Counted from the stretch's first letter, positions 36,415 through 45,562 are shown. The stretch: 64,000 bases of DNA from Xanthomonas fragariae (GCF_900183975.1 NZ_LT853882.1:3341501-3405500); one strand, 5' to 3'. A program made the numbers and translations. The notes: a model not told the origin generated them from the sequence alone.

Positions 36415-36972
36415 ATGTCCAAGAAAAAGAACGCCAACAAGCCCGTCGTCATCAATGAAGCATTGGACGCGCTGCCGGTTGCTGCTGCGTCGGCGCCACA
36501 TATCGATATCGGGATCAAGGACAGCGATCGCAAGCAGATCTCCGACGGTCTGGCCCGCTACATGGCTGACGCCTTTACGTTGTATCTGAAAACACACAAC
36601 TTCCATTGGAACGTCACCGGGTCGATGTTCAACTCGCTGCACACCATGTTTGAGACCCAGTACACCGAGCAGTGGGCCGCGCTGGACGAAGTGGCAGAGC
36701 GCATCCGCGCTCTGGGCTATAACGCACCGGGCTCGTACCGCGAATTCGTCGCACTGACCTCGATCACCGAAGAGCCGGGCCAGAGCGACAGCGCCGACTG
36801 GCGTGAAATGGTGCGCCAGCTGGTCAGCGGCAACGAAGCGGTATGCCGCACCGCACGCAAGGTGCTGGGCACCGCCGACGACGCCGGCGACGACCCGACC
36901 GTAGACCTGCTGACCCAGCGCCTGCAAACCCACGAAAAGTACGCGTGGATGCTGCGCTCCTTGCTGCAGTAA
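36415..36972 (+). CDS. dps: Dps, DNA-binding ferritin-like protein
   Basis: A 185-residue Dps/miniferritin. The inter-subunit ferroxidase site is complete: His64 (HNFHWNVTG), His76 (SLHTM), Asp91 and Glu95 (ALDEVAERI), with the same spacing as E. coli His51, His63, Asp78 and Glu82. The lysine-rich start (MSKKKNANK) could bind DNA. Dps dodecamers oxidise Fe(II) with peroxide and store iron, protecting DNA in stress and stationary phase. AGGAG lies nine bases before the ATG. The gene is divergent from hrpA over about 90 bp, where an OxyR site might be expected but I cannot point to one. Confidence 0.95.
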   Translation: MSKKKNANKPVVINEALDALPVAAASAPHIDIGIKDSDRKQISDGLARYMADAFTLYLKTHNFHWNVTGSMFNSLHTMFETQYTEQWAALDEVAERIRALGYNAPGSYREFVALTSITEEPGQSDSADWREMVRQLVSGNEAVCRTARKVLGTADDAGDDPTVDLLTQRLQTHEKYAWMLRSLLQ

Positions 36973-37112
36973 AGCGCCGCTTTTGGTAGCGCGCGGCCAT
37001 CTCGGGTACTGATCAGCGCAAACGTTTTCTGATCAGCAATGGCTTTCAGCCGCCGGGCGGCCACTCTCCCGCTCCGGCCCTCGGTCACCTTCATTGGGAG
37101 AGCCACTGTCTT

Positions 37113-37144
37113 GATCAACTGGCGGCGCTGGCCGCCAGTTGATC
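37113..37144. repeat. Perfect 14-bp inverted repeat at the IS110 remnant's end
   Basis: The arms gatcaactggcggc (37113-37126) and gccgccagttgatc (37131-37144) are exact reverse complements around a gctg loop. It covers the last nine codons and the stop of the transposase scrap. No T-tract follows on either strand, so it is not a typical intrinsic terminator. Confidence 0.75.
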
Positions 37145-37216
37145 GCGCAGCTTGGCGTTGAGAATGACCATCTGGTTGCGCTTGGCCGCCACAATGGCGA
37201 CCTTGCCCGCTTTGCC
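37115..37216 (-). pseudogene. C-terminal remnant of an IS110-family transposase
   Basis: On the minus strand 34 codons read [20 protein letters not shown] then [13 protein letters not shown] and a TGA. The pattern GK-x-x-KVAI-V-A-x-x-(R/K)-x-x-x-x-x-LNA-x-LR is the typical end of IS110/IS1111 transposases. Nothing of the DEDD catalytic part is present; an in-frame stop sits immediately upstream. The surrounding gap from 36973 to 37451 (dps to recQ) has no other gene, only short GC-rich repeat fragments. Confidence 0.6.
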
Positions 37217-37451
37217 TCATGACCTTATGCACTTAGCAGCTGGTAAAGGGCGCCCAGGGCCGGGTAAAAGCGCACCGCCACCAGCTGCGCCGCCGGATTG
37301 GGATGAGGGTACGGGCGACGCCTCGTGCTCTTCAATCACACAACGCTTGACGCGCACCCTAATCCCCCAACCCGCCGCATCACGGCAATCACTGACGCGC
37401 CAGCACACAACGCCGCCGACCAGGACCCGACCCGCGCGGTATCCTAGGCGG

Positions 37452-39254
37452 ATGTCTTCCCCCGCCCACGAACTGCTCAGCCGCGTCTTCGGTTACGACG
37501 ACTTCCGCGGCCCCCAGCAGGCCATTGTCGAGCACGTCGCTGCTGGTAACGACGCCCTGGTTCTGATGCCCACCGGTGGCGGTAAATCGCTGTGCTACCA
37601 AGTGCCTGCGCTGCTGCGCGACGGCATCGGCATCGTGGTCTCGCCGCTGATCGCACTGATGCAGGATCAGGTAGAGGCGCTGCGCCAACTGGGCGTACGC
37701 GCCGAATTCCTCAATTCCACGCTGGATGCCGAGAACGCGCAGCGCGTCGAACGCGCTTTGCTGTCCGGCGATCTGGACCTGCTCTACGTCGCGCCGGAGC
37801 GGCTGCTGACCCAGCGCTTTCTGTCGTTACTTGAACGTAGCCCCATCGCACTGTTCGCCATCGATGAGGCGCATTGCGTCTCGCAGTGGGGCCACGACTT
37901 TCGCCCGGAATATCGCCAGCTCACCGTGCTGCACGAGCGCTGGCCGCATATCCCGCGCATGGCGCTGACCGCAACCGCCGATCCGCCAACCCAGCGCGAA
38001 ATCGCCGAGCGGCTGGATCTGGTCGACGCGCGCCACTTCGTCAGCTCGTTCGACCGCCCCAACATCCGCTACACCGTGGTGCAAAAGGACAACGCGCGCA
38101 AACAGCTGCGGGAATTTCTGGGCCGCTACCGCGGCTCGGCCGGCATCGTCTATGCCATGTCGCGGCGCAAGGTCGAAGAAACCGCGCAGCAGCTGTGCGC
38201 GCAAGGCTTCAATGCCCTGCCCTATCACGCCGGCTTGCCGGCCGAGATGCGTGCAGAAAACCAGCGTCGTTTCCTGCGCGAAGACGGCATCATCATGGCC
38301 GCTACCGTCGCCTTCGGCATGGGCATCGACAAGCCGGACGTGCGCTTCGTGGCGCATGTGGATCTGCCTAAATCGCTGGAAGGCTACTACCAGGAAACCG
38401 GCCGCGCTGGTCGCGATGGCGACCCGGCCGAGGCCTGGCTCTGCTACGGCCTGGGCGATGTGGTGCTGCTCAAGCAGATGATCGAACAAGGCGAGGCCGC
38501 CGAGGAACGCAAGCGCCTGGAGCGCGCCAAGCTCGATCACCTGCTCGGCTACTGCGAATCGATGCAATGCCGCCGCCAGGTACTGCTGGCCGGATTCGGC
38601 GAGAGCTATCCCAAGCCCTGCGGCAATTGCGACAACTGCCTGACCCCAGCAGCGGCATGGGATGCCACTCTCGCCTCGCAAAAGGCGCTCAGTTGCGTGT
38701 ATCGCAGCGGCCAGCGCTTCGGCGTCGGCCATTTGATCGACATCCTGCGCGGTAGCGAAAACGAGCGCATCAAACAGGCCGGCCACGACCAGCTGAGCAC
38801 CTACGGCATCGGCCGCGATCTGGACGAGCGCACCTGGCGCGGGGTGTTCCGCCAATTGGTGGCAGCCAGCCTGTTGGAGGTCGATAGCGAAGGTTACGGC
38901 GGCCTGCGACTCACCGATGCCAGCCGTCAGGTGCTCAAGGGCGAGCGCCAGGTGATGATGCGACGCGAGAACCCGGCCGCCGGCCGCGAGCGCGATCGAG
39001 GCGTGCAACGTACCGGCCTACCGGTGCAGCAGCAGGATCTGGTGCTGTTCAATGCCTTGCGCGGCCTGCGCGCGAAACTTGCTAAGGAACAGAACGTACC
39101 GGCGTTCGTGATTTTCCACGACAGCACCCTGCGCAACATCGCCGAACAACGGCCGACCAGCATCGATGCGCTGTCGCGCGTGGGCGGTATCGGTGGCGGC
39201 AAACTGGCCCGCTATGGTGCGCAGCTGATCGAGATCGTCCGCGAGCAAGGCTAA
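37452..39254 (+). CDS. recQ: RecQ, ATP-dependent DNA helicase
   Basis: A 600-residue 3'-5' helicase for recombination and fork repair. [12 protein letters not shown] is motif 0, [17 protein letters not shown] (about 38-54) Walker A, and [19 protein letters not shown] the DEAH box plus aromatic-rich loop. [12 protein letters not shown] is motif VI. The RQC zinc site uses CRRQVL and CGNCDNC (about 373-396), and the HRDC domain fills the last 80 residues ([20 protein letters not shown]). The ATG at 37452 ([18 protein letters not shown]) gives the family length; the frame is open for 100 codons further upstream through IS remnant DNA that is not part of the protein. Confidence 0.95.
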   Translation: MSSPAHELLSRVFGYDDFRGPQQAIVEHVAAGNDALVLMPTGGGKSLCYQVPALLRDGIGIVVSPLIALMQDQVEALRQLGVRAEFLNSTLDAENAQRVERALLSGDLDLLYVAPERLLTQRFLSLLERSPIALFAIDEAHCVSQWGHDFRPEYRQLTVLHERWPHIPRMALTATADPPTQREIAERLDLVDARHFVSSFDRPNIRYTVVQKDNARKQLREFLGRYRGSAGIVYAMSRRKVEETAQQLCAQGFNALPYHAGLPAEMRAENQRRFLREDGIIMAATVAFGMGIDKPDVRFVAHVDLPKSLEGYYQETGRAGRDGDPAEAWLCYGLGDVVLLKQMIEQGEAAEERKRLERAKLDHLLGYCESMQCRRQVLLAGFGESYPKPCGNCDNCLTPAAAWDATLASQKALSCVYRSGQRFGVGHLIDILRGSENERIKQAGHDQLSTYGIGRDLDERTWRGVFRQLVAASLLEVDSEGYGGLRLTDASRQVLKGERQVMMRRENPAAGRERDRGVQRTGLPVQQQDLVLFNALRGLRAKLAKEQNVPAFVIFHDSTLRNIAEQRPTSIDALSRVGGIGGGKLARYGAQLIEIVREQG

Positions 39255-39392
39255 TGCAACCGCGTGTGTCAGCGCAGTGCCAACGCTGGCATAAAATTCC
39301 GCAGGATCGACAGCGCGCATTCAATCAGCCGTTGCTAGCTTCACTCTGCGAGCTGGCACGCGCTGCCAGGCCCTCTTAGTAGAGTCCAACCG

Positions 39393-39875
39393 ATGAAACG
39401 CAGCCTGATTTTCTTGGTCACTCTGTTCGCCGCCGGCAGCGCCCTCGCCCAAGCCGGTGATCGCAGCGCCGAGCCGGTGACGCCGCGCTCGCTGGACCTG
39501 AGCGTTCCGCAAGCGCCGGTGCAGTACCGCTCCGACCCCGAATACAGCACCGACCCGCCAGGCACCTTCTACGGTGACAAGAGCGGACCCAAGCCTGCAT
39601 TGGCACGCCCTAGCGCTGCGTCCATCGCCGCCGAGCGCGCCGAGCAATGTCAGGGCAAGCTGCACGGCGCGGTCGAAACCGGCATGGGATACTCAAACCG
39701 CCTTGGCAACAGCAACTGGCAGGCGGTCAATCTGAACTCCTGCAAGACCTATTACAGCGACGATGGAAAGGCGCACCAGATCGGTGTCAGCATCAGTGTC
39801 GGACGTGGCGAAGGCTCAATATTCGGCCCGCGCTACGCGCACTGCGGTTATGGTTCGGGTCCGTTCGGCTGGTAA
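39393..39875 (+). CDS. Secreted protein of unknown function
   Basis: A 160-residue product with a clear Sec signal peptide, MKRSLIFLVTLFAAGSALAQ, cleaved after about residue 19-21. The mature part is rich in Ser, Pro, Gly and Tyr, with three cysteines (QCQGKL, NSCKTYYS, AHCGYG) that might form disulfides, and ends FGPRYAHCGYGSGPFGW. I do not recognise a domain. It lies about 140 bp after recQ on the same strand. Confidence 0.7.
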   Translation: MKRSLIFLVTLFAAGSALAQAGDRSAEPVTPRSLDLSVPQAPVQYRSDPEYSTDPPGTFYGDKSGPKPALARPSAASIAAERAEQCQGKLHGAVETGMGYSNRLGNSNWQAVNLNSCKTYYSDDGKAHQIGVSISVGRGEGSIFGPRYAHCGYGSGPFGW

Positions 39876-39953
39876 TCACACGGCTCCGTCTGCGTTGACG
39901 GAGGGTTCACTGCCGCATCGCTGAAGATGCGGTTTGACTTACGAGACGTGCTC

Positions 39954-40358
39954 ATGTCGCAGATCAAGGAACGGCCGGTCGTATTCGTTGTCGAAGATGG
40001 CGACGGCACCCGGCAACTTAGCTGCCTTGTGCTGGAAAGCTACGGTTTCACTTGCCGCAGCGCCGGTTCGGTCGAAGAGGCGTTGACTTTGATCGAAAGT
40101 GACCCACGCGTCGATGTGTTGTTCTCCGATATCCACTTTCCGGGTGGTCTGACCGGCGTGGATCTGGCCGTCAAAACCGCGCACGCGCCATACAACCTGC
40201 CGGTGCTGCTGACCTCCGGTCTGGCGATCGAATATGTGGAAGAGATCCTGCCCGACGGCGTGGCCTTCCTGGAAAAGCCCTACACTCCCGAACAATTGCT
40301 GACCGCAATCCGCAGCGTGATGGCCAAGCACCGGGTGATTGCTACCCCGGTCGCGTAA
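39954..40358 (+). CDS. Orphan single-domain response regulator
   Basis: A 134-residue receiver with no output domain. VVFVVEDGDGTRQL gives the acidic pocket, the phospho-Asp is in VDVLFSDIHFPGGLTG, the switch residue in VLLTSG and the Lys in AFLEKPYTPEQLL. Such isolated receivers often serve hybrid kinases or HWE-family kinases elsewhere. A shattered HWE-type kinase gene lies 2.5 kb downstream, but I have no evidence they were partners. I start at the ATG at 39954, since MSQIKERPVVFVVED is a compact receiver start; an in-frame ATG at 39927 is the alternative. Confidence 0.85.
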   Translation: MSQIKERPVVFVVEDGDGTRQLSCLVLESYGFTCRSAGSVEEALTLIESDPRVDVLFSDIHFPGGLTGVDLAVKTAHAPYNLPVLLTSGLAIEYVEEILPDGVAFLEKPYTPEQLLTAIRSVMAKHRVIATPVA

Positions 40359-41012
40359 TACTGGAAGCGGCGACTGGACGGCAGTCCACAGTCCCGGTAC
40401 GAGATGCCAAATGCTAGGACCGATTCGACCGTGGTGCGCGCCCAGAGCATCAGCAGCGGCTTGAATTGCGGGCTGGTTCAGGCCACCAGTGACACGCGAT
40501 CTAGTGGCGTCTGCAACACTTGTGTCGTCTGTCTCTGAGCGCGCGAGATTCAACCAATGTTTGCAAAAGACCCGCTGGCGACCGCTCACTATCAGGGCCC
40601 TAAAGTCGAGCATATGTTTCGAGGGTCTCCTGCCTGTTTGCCGATCTTTGCAATCCAGCGTCGTTGTGGATGCCTGACGCATCCTCTTTGCATATGCGCC
40701 AAATTAGCTTAAGAAAGCCTGCTTGACCGATGCCTAAAACGCAGCTGTTACGGCAATTTTCAGACGGGAAACTCACAAACCCCGCGATTGCCTCACCACC
40801 GGCATGGTTCGATCGTGTCCCCATCAAAAGACGTGGAGCAAGCCGACTCTTGCTGAGCAAACGCCATTGCATCCGTGACGCAGCGCTCTTGCGTTGCTGC
40901 AGACGCACCGCGTCGGAGCACGAATGCAGCGTATTTCACACGATCAAGCAGGCCGCTCGCTAGGCTAAAGCGAGCGCAGCGCTCGGCTGCGGAAGACCTT
41001 CAGGAGAACTTT
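40359..41012. other. Long intergenic region without a recognised gene
   Basis: About 650 bp between the receiver gene and a small membrane-protein gene. Short open frames occur on both strands but none has a ribosome-binding site together with protein-like composition. A+T content rises around 40680-40790. The stretch aaagcgagcgcagcgctcg at 40965-40983 contains a small gagcgcagcgctc hairpin just before the next gene. Confidence 0.35.
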
Positions 41013-41123
41013 ATGGGAGACAATTCGTTTCTATCGTCGGCCTTCATCATTTTGGTCATCGGTGTGATTGCCGTTGTGCTCTGGCTGGTGACGCGCGCGA
41101 AGAAAAAACGCAACAAAAAGTAA
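41013..41123 (+). CDS. Small single-pass membrane protein (36 residues)
   Basis: The product has a short polar start (MGDNSFLSS), one hydrophobic helix (AFIILVIGVIAVVLWLV, about 10-26) and a strongly basic tail (TRAKKKRNKK). The charge distribution predicts the tail stays in the cytoplasm. A strong AGGAG lies at 41002-41006, seven bases before the ATG, which sets the start and argues the gene is real. I do not recognise the family. No neighbour is close enough to form an operon. Confidence 0.6.
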   Translation: MGDNSFLSSAFIILVIGVIAVVLWLVTRAKKKRNKK

Positions 41124-41379
41124 TCGATTCGGCATCGCACGCGCGACTCATCTCGCTCCATACGCAGTGGCGGTGCAATGCAGATCAGTGATGCGTTGGT
41201 CCACTCATGAGCGCTGCTCTTTACTGAATCGGCGCAGCGTGAGCACAGTGACTGAACGGGCTCATCCAACAGCGGAGAGCGCTGTATCGAGATCACGATT
41301 GCTCGCTACATCCGAAGCATCTGCATCGTCGGCATGCCACGGCGTGCTCACTGCTTTTGTACCCGATCCAGCGCCACAA

Positions 41380-42090
41380 TCAAAAACGTTGGCCTGTCGG
41401 CAGGTAGCGCCATTGGCCGATCGCCAGCTTGCCTAGCGACACCCCGCCTATGCGTAGCCGACGAACGCTCACCACCTCCAGCCCCACTTCACCGCACATG
41501 TAGCGGAGCTGGCCTGGCTGCACGTGCTTGATCGCAAATCGCAGCCGCTCTTCGTTTTGCCAGCTCACCTTGCACGGCGACAGACTGCGCTGTTGATAGA
41601 TTAGGCCATGCGCCAGCCGCGCCATGCCGTACGGGCCCAGTTCGCCGCGCACTTCCACCAGGAATTCCTGCTCGATGGAACTGGCATCGGCGCTCAGCCT
41701 GCGCAGCACGCGACCATCCTGGCTCAGTACCAGCAAGCCGCTTGCCTCATCCTCCAGCGGCAGCGGCGCGTTGAGGCGCAGAAAGTGCTGTTTCAACACG
41801 CGCATGTCGGACTGGTCCAACGCGCTACGGGTCACCGGGGTCACCAATGCCAACGCCACCTCGGTCGACATGCCGGCAGCTTTGTGCAGCAGCAACGTGG
41901 CAGGTTTGGCATGCTCAAGCACTGCGTTCGGGGCCAGGGTTACCTGCGCTATGGTCGCCAAGGCCTGCGGCTCTTCGACTACCACCCCGTTTACACTAAC
42001 CCAGCCACCCTCGATGTACTGCCGGGCCTCGCCACGCGAGCAGCCAAACGCGGCGGCAACGCATTTATCGAGACGGATCGGATCGGACAT
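41380..42090 (-). CDS. S4-domain RsuA/RluF-type pseudouridine synthase with altered active site
   Basis: A 236-residue protein with an N-terminal S4 RNA-binding domain (IRLDKCVAAAFGCSRGEARQ, then GGWVSVNGVVV) and an RsuA/RluB/E/F-like catalytic fold. LLHKAAGMSTE takes the place of the family's (H/N)KP-x-G motif. The motif that normally reads RLD-x-x-(S/T)-x-GL here reads PLEDEASGLLVLSQDG, so a Glu stands at the usual catalytic Asp position and the preceding Arg is missing. The C-terminal EVVSVRRLRIGGVSLGKL and GQWRYL are typical (LKRVRIGxxxLxxLxxGxWR). It would isomerise uridine in rRNA if active. I cannot tell whether it is active. Confidence 0.8.
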   Translation of the reverse strand: MSDPIRLDKCVAAAFGCSRGEARQYIEGGWVSVNGVVVEEPQALATIAQVTLAPNAVLEHAKPATLLLHKAAGMSTEVALALVTPVTRSALDQSDMRVLKQHFLRLNAPLPLEDEASGLLVLSQDGRVLRRLSADASSIEQEFLVEVRGELGPYGMARLAHGLIYQQRSLSPCKVSWQNEERLRFAIKHVQPGQLRYMCGEVGLEVVSVRRLRIGGVSLGKLAIGQWRYLPTGQRF

Positions 42091-42341
42091 CGCGCAAGCT
42101 CAGCATCAGGGGACGGCAGTGTACGTGCTGGGTCCATGGCGACGCGAGCCGAACGCACTCGATGCCACGCGCTGTGCCGGCACTCGTGCGTGGCTGCATT
42201 GCCAATGGTCCGAGCCGACGCAGAATCGCGTCGGCGACGCGGTGATTGGTGTCCTTGTCGTTCCTGTACACCCGTATCGCCACAACGCTACTGCGCCGCC
42301 CGACAAAGTGGGAAACTCAGCGCTCACACAGGAGATTGCAG

Positions 42342-42548
42342 ATGTTCATCAAGTTCGGCACCACCCAGGTCCGCCTCAACCATATTTCCGTCATCAGCGA
42401 TCCATTCAACGCAGGCGAAAGCTTCGGGTCGTACTGCCACTCGGTCCGGGTTGGACTGATCTCCGGCGCCGAAGTCTTTGCACGCTTCAACAGCGAGAGC
42501 GGCGCCGAGCAGCTCCATGCCGAGGTGCTTGCTGCGCTGGAAGGCTGA
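42342..42548 (+). CDS. Small conserved-looking protein (68 residues), function unknown
   Basis: The product begins MFIKFGTTQVRLNHISVISD and ends SGAEQLHAEVLAALEG, compact and without signal or membrane helix. AGGAGA at 42330-42335 precedes the ATG by six bases, which supports a real start; the frame extends 32 codons upstream but without protein character. I do not recognise a domain. It is followed by about 300 bp (to 42850) in which I see no gene. Confidence 0.6.
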   Translation: MFIKFGTTQVRLNHISVISDPFNAGESFGSYCHSVRVGLISGAEVFARFNSESGAEQLHAEVLAALEG

Positions 42549-42850
42549 GCGCAAGAGCACGACAGTTGCGCCACGCTTGTTGCACGCGATGGATTGATGG
42601 CTCGATAAGCATTGGTATTTCGGCATGAAGGCGCATCGTGGCGTAGATGCGGTCTTCGGGCTGGCTCACCATGTCCGTTGCACAGTCGCCAATGTCACGA
42701 TGACGTACGCGATGATGCATTGAGCGCTGAGACATCGCAGGTCAGCCCCAAGATATCAGCGCTGACCCGGTTCTCCCGGATCAGCCTGTCGTGCGTCCGC
42801 GACTGCAGGAGCAAACGCGCAGCCGCAAGGCTGGTGGCATTGGTAAAAAA

Positions 42851-43360
42851 CTAACGCGCCAACGACTGCACCATGACCAGCGAATTCTTGACCCTGTGGT
42901 TGAGCTCGTTGATCAGCAACTGCAGATGCTGCTCTGCTGTCTGTGCTCGGTGATATCACGCGTGGCGCCGGCGATCACTTCGAGCTTGCCATCGGGCTCA
43001 AATACGAGGAGGAGGAAGATGTAGTTGTGACAGGCAGACCCTTGGTCGTACATAGAAACGGCACCTCCCCACGCACTGGCTTACCCGTCGCGATCACACA
43101 TTCGATCTCTTCATCATGCATGGCCACATGCCAGGACTCGTTGCCGAGCTCCAGACACGTCTTGCCGCAGGCGTCTTCACAGCGCATGCCCCACATCGTC
43201 AACAACGCCTGATTAGCGTAGACGAAACGGTGTTGGGTATCGAACACATACAAAGATCCGGCGTTGCCCTTAACAGAGCTTCGTAAATGCACGACTTCGC
43301 TGCGTCTTCCTGATGCTCGGCCATTACGTCATGGCCCTGAAGTTTGACCGCGCAATAAAT
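42851..43360 (-). pseudogene. Shattered PAS / HWE-type sensor histidine kinase
   Basis: Three frames on the minus strand give consecutive pieces of one protein. First YEALLRATPDL; then, after a shift near 43255, LYVFDTQHRFVYANQALLTM (a PAS core) continuing to about 42975 and DITEHRQQ. After a second shift come QLLINELNHRVKNSLVMVQS and LAR, then a TAG at 42851-42853. The ELNHRVKN box is the phospho-acceptor helix of HWE/HisKA_2 kinases. Everything after this helix, including the ATPase domain, is absent. At least two frameshifts and a 3' truncation make it a dead gene. Confidence 0.75.
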
Positions 43361-43764
43361 CGACGTACATGAACGTGGTCTTGCAAATCTCACATGCGGG
43401 TGGATGCCTTTGCAGACCTTTTGCACACGACAAGAGTCAGTAGTATCGGCCTAGCCCCCAAAGTATTAGCCGCGACGCATGCCATGGGGCGTGCCGTGAG
43501 TGCACGGCGAATGCGCAATGCTGCAGCTAAGACGCGCTCGTCGCACACAACTAGCGCATGCCTTATCACGCTCGTGGATCAGCATCAGCGTTGGCGAAAA
43601 CAAGAGCCCATTCCCGCTTTGCGCCTTAACCAACACGCGAAACCAAGCATGCGCGCATCCGTTGGCAAGGCCACTTTTTACGTCCAGCGGCTGGCTAGCT
43701 TATCGCCCTCCATCTCCGTCCCTGATAGCCTTTCTACCTATTCCGCTGTCATCGCTGATCCGTC
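43361..43764. other. Upstream region of queC, no gene seen
   Basis: About 400 bp between the kinase pseudogene and queC. I looked for a preQ1 riboswitch before queC and found no convincing pseudoknot-like aptamer. Only short unsupported open frames are present. queC itself lacks an obvious Shine-Dalgarno sequence. Confidence 0.3.
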
Positions 43765-44439
43765 ATGAAAAAAGCCGTTGTTCTGTTGTCCGGTGGCATG
43801 GACTCCGCCGCCGTCATCGCGCTCGCGCAGGAGCAAGGCTTTGCCGTGTACGCCTTGAGCCTGCGCTACGGCCAGCGCCACACCTCCGAACTGGACGCAG
43901 CCGCACGCGTCGCTGCCGCGCAAGGCGTCATTACACACAAGGTGCTGGATGTGGACCTGCGCAGCATCGGCGGCTCGGCGTTGACCGACGATATCGAAGT
44001 ACCAGAGGCCGGCGGCGACGGCATTCCGGTCACCTATGTGCCCGCGCGCAACACCATCATGTTGTCGCTGGCGCTCGGTTGGGCCGAGGTGATCGGTGCC
44101 AACGACCTGTTCTGTGGCGTCAATGCGGTCGACTATTCCGGCTACCCCGACTGCCGGCCAGAGTTCGTGCGCGCATTCGAAGTACTTGCCAACCTGGCCA
44201 CCAAAGCAGGCGTGGAAGGCGCCGGACTGCGCGTGCATGCGCCACTGCAGTTCCTCAGCAAGGCCGACATCGTCCGCGAAGGAGTGCGCCTGGGCGTGGA
44301 CTTCGGCCTGACCGTCTCCTGCTACCGCGCCGACGCCAACGGACGCGCCTGCGGCCACTGCGACGCCTGTCGCCTACGCGCCGCCGGCTTCGCCGACGCC
44401 GGCGTCCCGGACCCCACGCATTACGCCATTTCGTCTTGA
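43765..44439 (+). CDS. queC: QueC, 7-cyano-7-deazaguanine synthase
   Basis: QueC converts 7-carboxy-7-deazaguanine to preQ0 with ATP and ammonia, on the way to queuosine in tRNA. The 224-residue protein starts [20 protein letters not shown], with the PP-loop [25 protein letters not shown] and [13 protein letters not shown] follow. The zinc-binding cysteines are in [20 protein letters not shown]. The gene is 47 bp upstream of the tRNA-Lys gene. queD, queE and queF are not in the window. Confidence 0.96.
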   Translation: MKKAVVLLSGGMDSAAVIALAQEQGFAVYALSLRYGQRHTSELDAAARVAAAQGVITHKVLDVDLRSIGGSALTDDIEVPEAGGDGIPVTYVPARNTIMLSLALGWAEVIGANDLFCGVNAVDYSGYPDCRPEFVRAFEVLANLATKAGVEGAGLRVHAPLQFLSKADIVREGVRLGVDFGLTVSCYRADANGRACGHCDACRLRAAGFADAGVPDPTHYAISS

Positions 44440-44463
44440 CGCCCGTGTAGGGTAGAATGCGGA

Positions 44464-44482
44464 CCCCGACGCAATGTCGGGG
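44464..44482 (+). other. Leader hairpin just upstream of tRNA-Lys
   Basis: ccccgac and gtcgggg form a perfect 7-bp stem with a gcaat loop, ending four bases before the mature tRNA 5' end. It may guide RNase P processing. A tagaat that could serve as a -10 element lies at 44451-44456, but I see no well-spaced -35. Confidence 0.5.
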
Positions 44483-44486
44483 CAGT

Positions 44487-44562
44487 GGGCCGTTAGCTCA
44501 GTTGGTAGAGCAGAAGACTTTTAATCTTTTGGTCGATGGTTCGAATCCATCACGGCCCACCA
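44487..44562 (+). tRNA. tRNA-Lys (anticodon UUU)
   Basis: The 76-base sequence folds as a standard cloverleaf. The acceptor GGGCCGT pairs with ACGGCCC (44552-44558), the D arm contains AGCTCAGTTGGTAGAGC, the anticodon loop is CTTTTAA with TTT at 44520-44522, and the T loop is TTCGAATC. CCA is encoded at 44560-44562. It decodes AAA and AAG. Its 3' end is the probable integration site of the mobile element whose integrase remnant lies next to it. Confidence 0.97.
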
Positions 44563-44582
44563 ATCAAATCAGGAACTTAGAT

Positions 44583-44603
44583 GGCACCGAAGGTGCCTTT
44601 TTT
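44583..44603 (+). terminator. Intrinsic terminator of tRNA-Lys
   Basis: ggcacc and ggtgcc form a 6-bp stem with a gaa loop, followed directly by six T residues. It sits 20 bp after the tRNA. A short tandem repeat, gattggaaaaat twice, follows at 44608-44631. Confidence 0.85.
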
Positions 44604-44708
44604 GTGCGATTGGAAAAATGATTGGAAAAATAAACCAGAATGTCGTTGTTCCACGGCCCCCTACAGGGTCGCGCTGCAGCCACCAGTTCGGCCACTGCAG
44701 CGCGGTTG

Positions 44709-45230
44709 TCACTGTTTTTTTGGCGGGCTTACGACAGGCACCTGCTGGTCGTAACGCTGAGTCATTTGAGGCGACTTGTGCCCAGCGGCATCTTGCTTGT
44801 CTGCACGGGTCCCGACCGTATCAGTGATGCCGCGATGTTTGAGACCATGCAGCGAGAAGCGCTGGTCTTCCCTGATTACCTTCTCTCGAATCGCCATCTG
44901 CATCATCCGCTGCCATGCACTGTCCAGCGCCCCTTTGCTGAGGGGTGTACCTGACTGATTGACCAAAAGGCGGCGCTTCTCGGGCTTCAGCTCCACGGGG
45001 CGGCCGCGCGCCGACATTGCCTCTTTCCGATAGCCGACCAGCCACTGCCAAGCCTCCCTCAATTCGTCATTCCACGTGGTGATGTTGTCCCGAGAACCTT
45101 TGCGCCGGTTGCTCCGGATCCCGACCTCGTCAGCATGTGCGTCAGTGAGTTCGGTGACCTCAACCCCACGAAGGCGCAGGTTGTAAGCCAATTGCATCAC
45201 CGCATGTAAGTACGGAGAGACGCTGCCGAG
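44709..45230 (-). pseudogene. 5'-truncated tyrosine recombinase (integrase) beside tRNA-Lys
   Basis: The frame reads SPYLHAVMQLAYNLRLRGVE, then RRLLVNQSGTPLSKGALDSA, RFSLHGLKHRGITDTVGTRA and AAGHKSPQMTQRYDQQVP. This is the C-terminal catalytic part of a phage/island-type integrase: H-x-L-(K/R)-x-x-x-x-T box, GHKSPQMT-x-x-Y with the nucleophile Tyr. The N-terminal DNA-binding part has been removed where the IS3-family element begins at about 45229. The gene ends about 145 bp from the tRNA-Lys 3' end and is oriented towards it, as in elements integrated at tRNA genes. I found no second copy of the tRNA 3' end in the window. Confidence 0.8.
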
Positions 45231-45298
45231 CGACGTCCCCCCGATTTTGAGTAGCGCCTCAGTTTGGAGTCCAATTCCCTACCCCGAGGAGATTGGAC

Positions 45299-45562
45299 GT
45301 GAAGAAGCGCTTTACCGAAGAGCAGATCATTGGCTTCCTGCGCGAAGCCGAAGCAGGCGTGGCGATCAAAGACCTGTGCTGGCGCCATGGCTTCAGTGAG
45401 GCCTCGTACTCCCTGTGGCGCAGCAAGTTCGGCGGAATGAGCGTGCCCGATGCCAAGCGACTCAAGGACCTTGAGTCCGAAAACGCGCGGCTGAAGAAGT
45501 TGCTGGCCGAGCAGCTGTTCGAGAACGACCTGATCAAGGATGCGCTGCGAAAAAAGTGGTGA
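45299..45562 (+). CDS. IS3-family transposase OrfA
   Basis: An 87-residue helix-turn-helix protein from GTG at 45299 (KKRFTEEQIIGFLREAEAGV, then DLCWRHGFSEASYSLWRSKF) with a C-terminal leucine-zipper segment (LKDLESENARLKKLLAEQLF). An A6G slippery heptamer at 45550-45556 in the orfA/orfB overlap is the usual -1 frameshift site that makes the OrfAB transposase in this family. The GTG is preceded by GAGGAGA. OrfA itself is intact. Confidence 0.85.
   Translation: MKKRFTEEQIIGFLREAEAGVAIKDLCWRHGFSEASYSLWRSKFGGMSVPDAKRLKDLESENARLKKLLAEQLFENDLIKDALRKKW

Noticed and set aside
36973..37451. N-terminal 100-codon extension of RecQ
   Set aside because: It reads through IS110 remnant and repeat DNA; the RecQ fold begins right after the ATG at 37452.
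43361..43764. Possible preQ1 riboswitch before queC
   Set aside because: I found no convincing stem-loop plus A-rich tail pattern; the leader looks unstructured.
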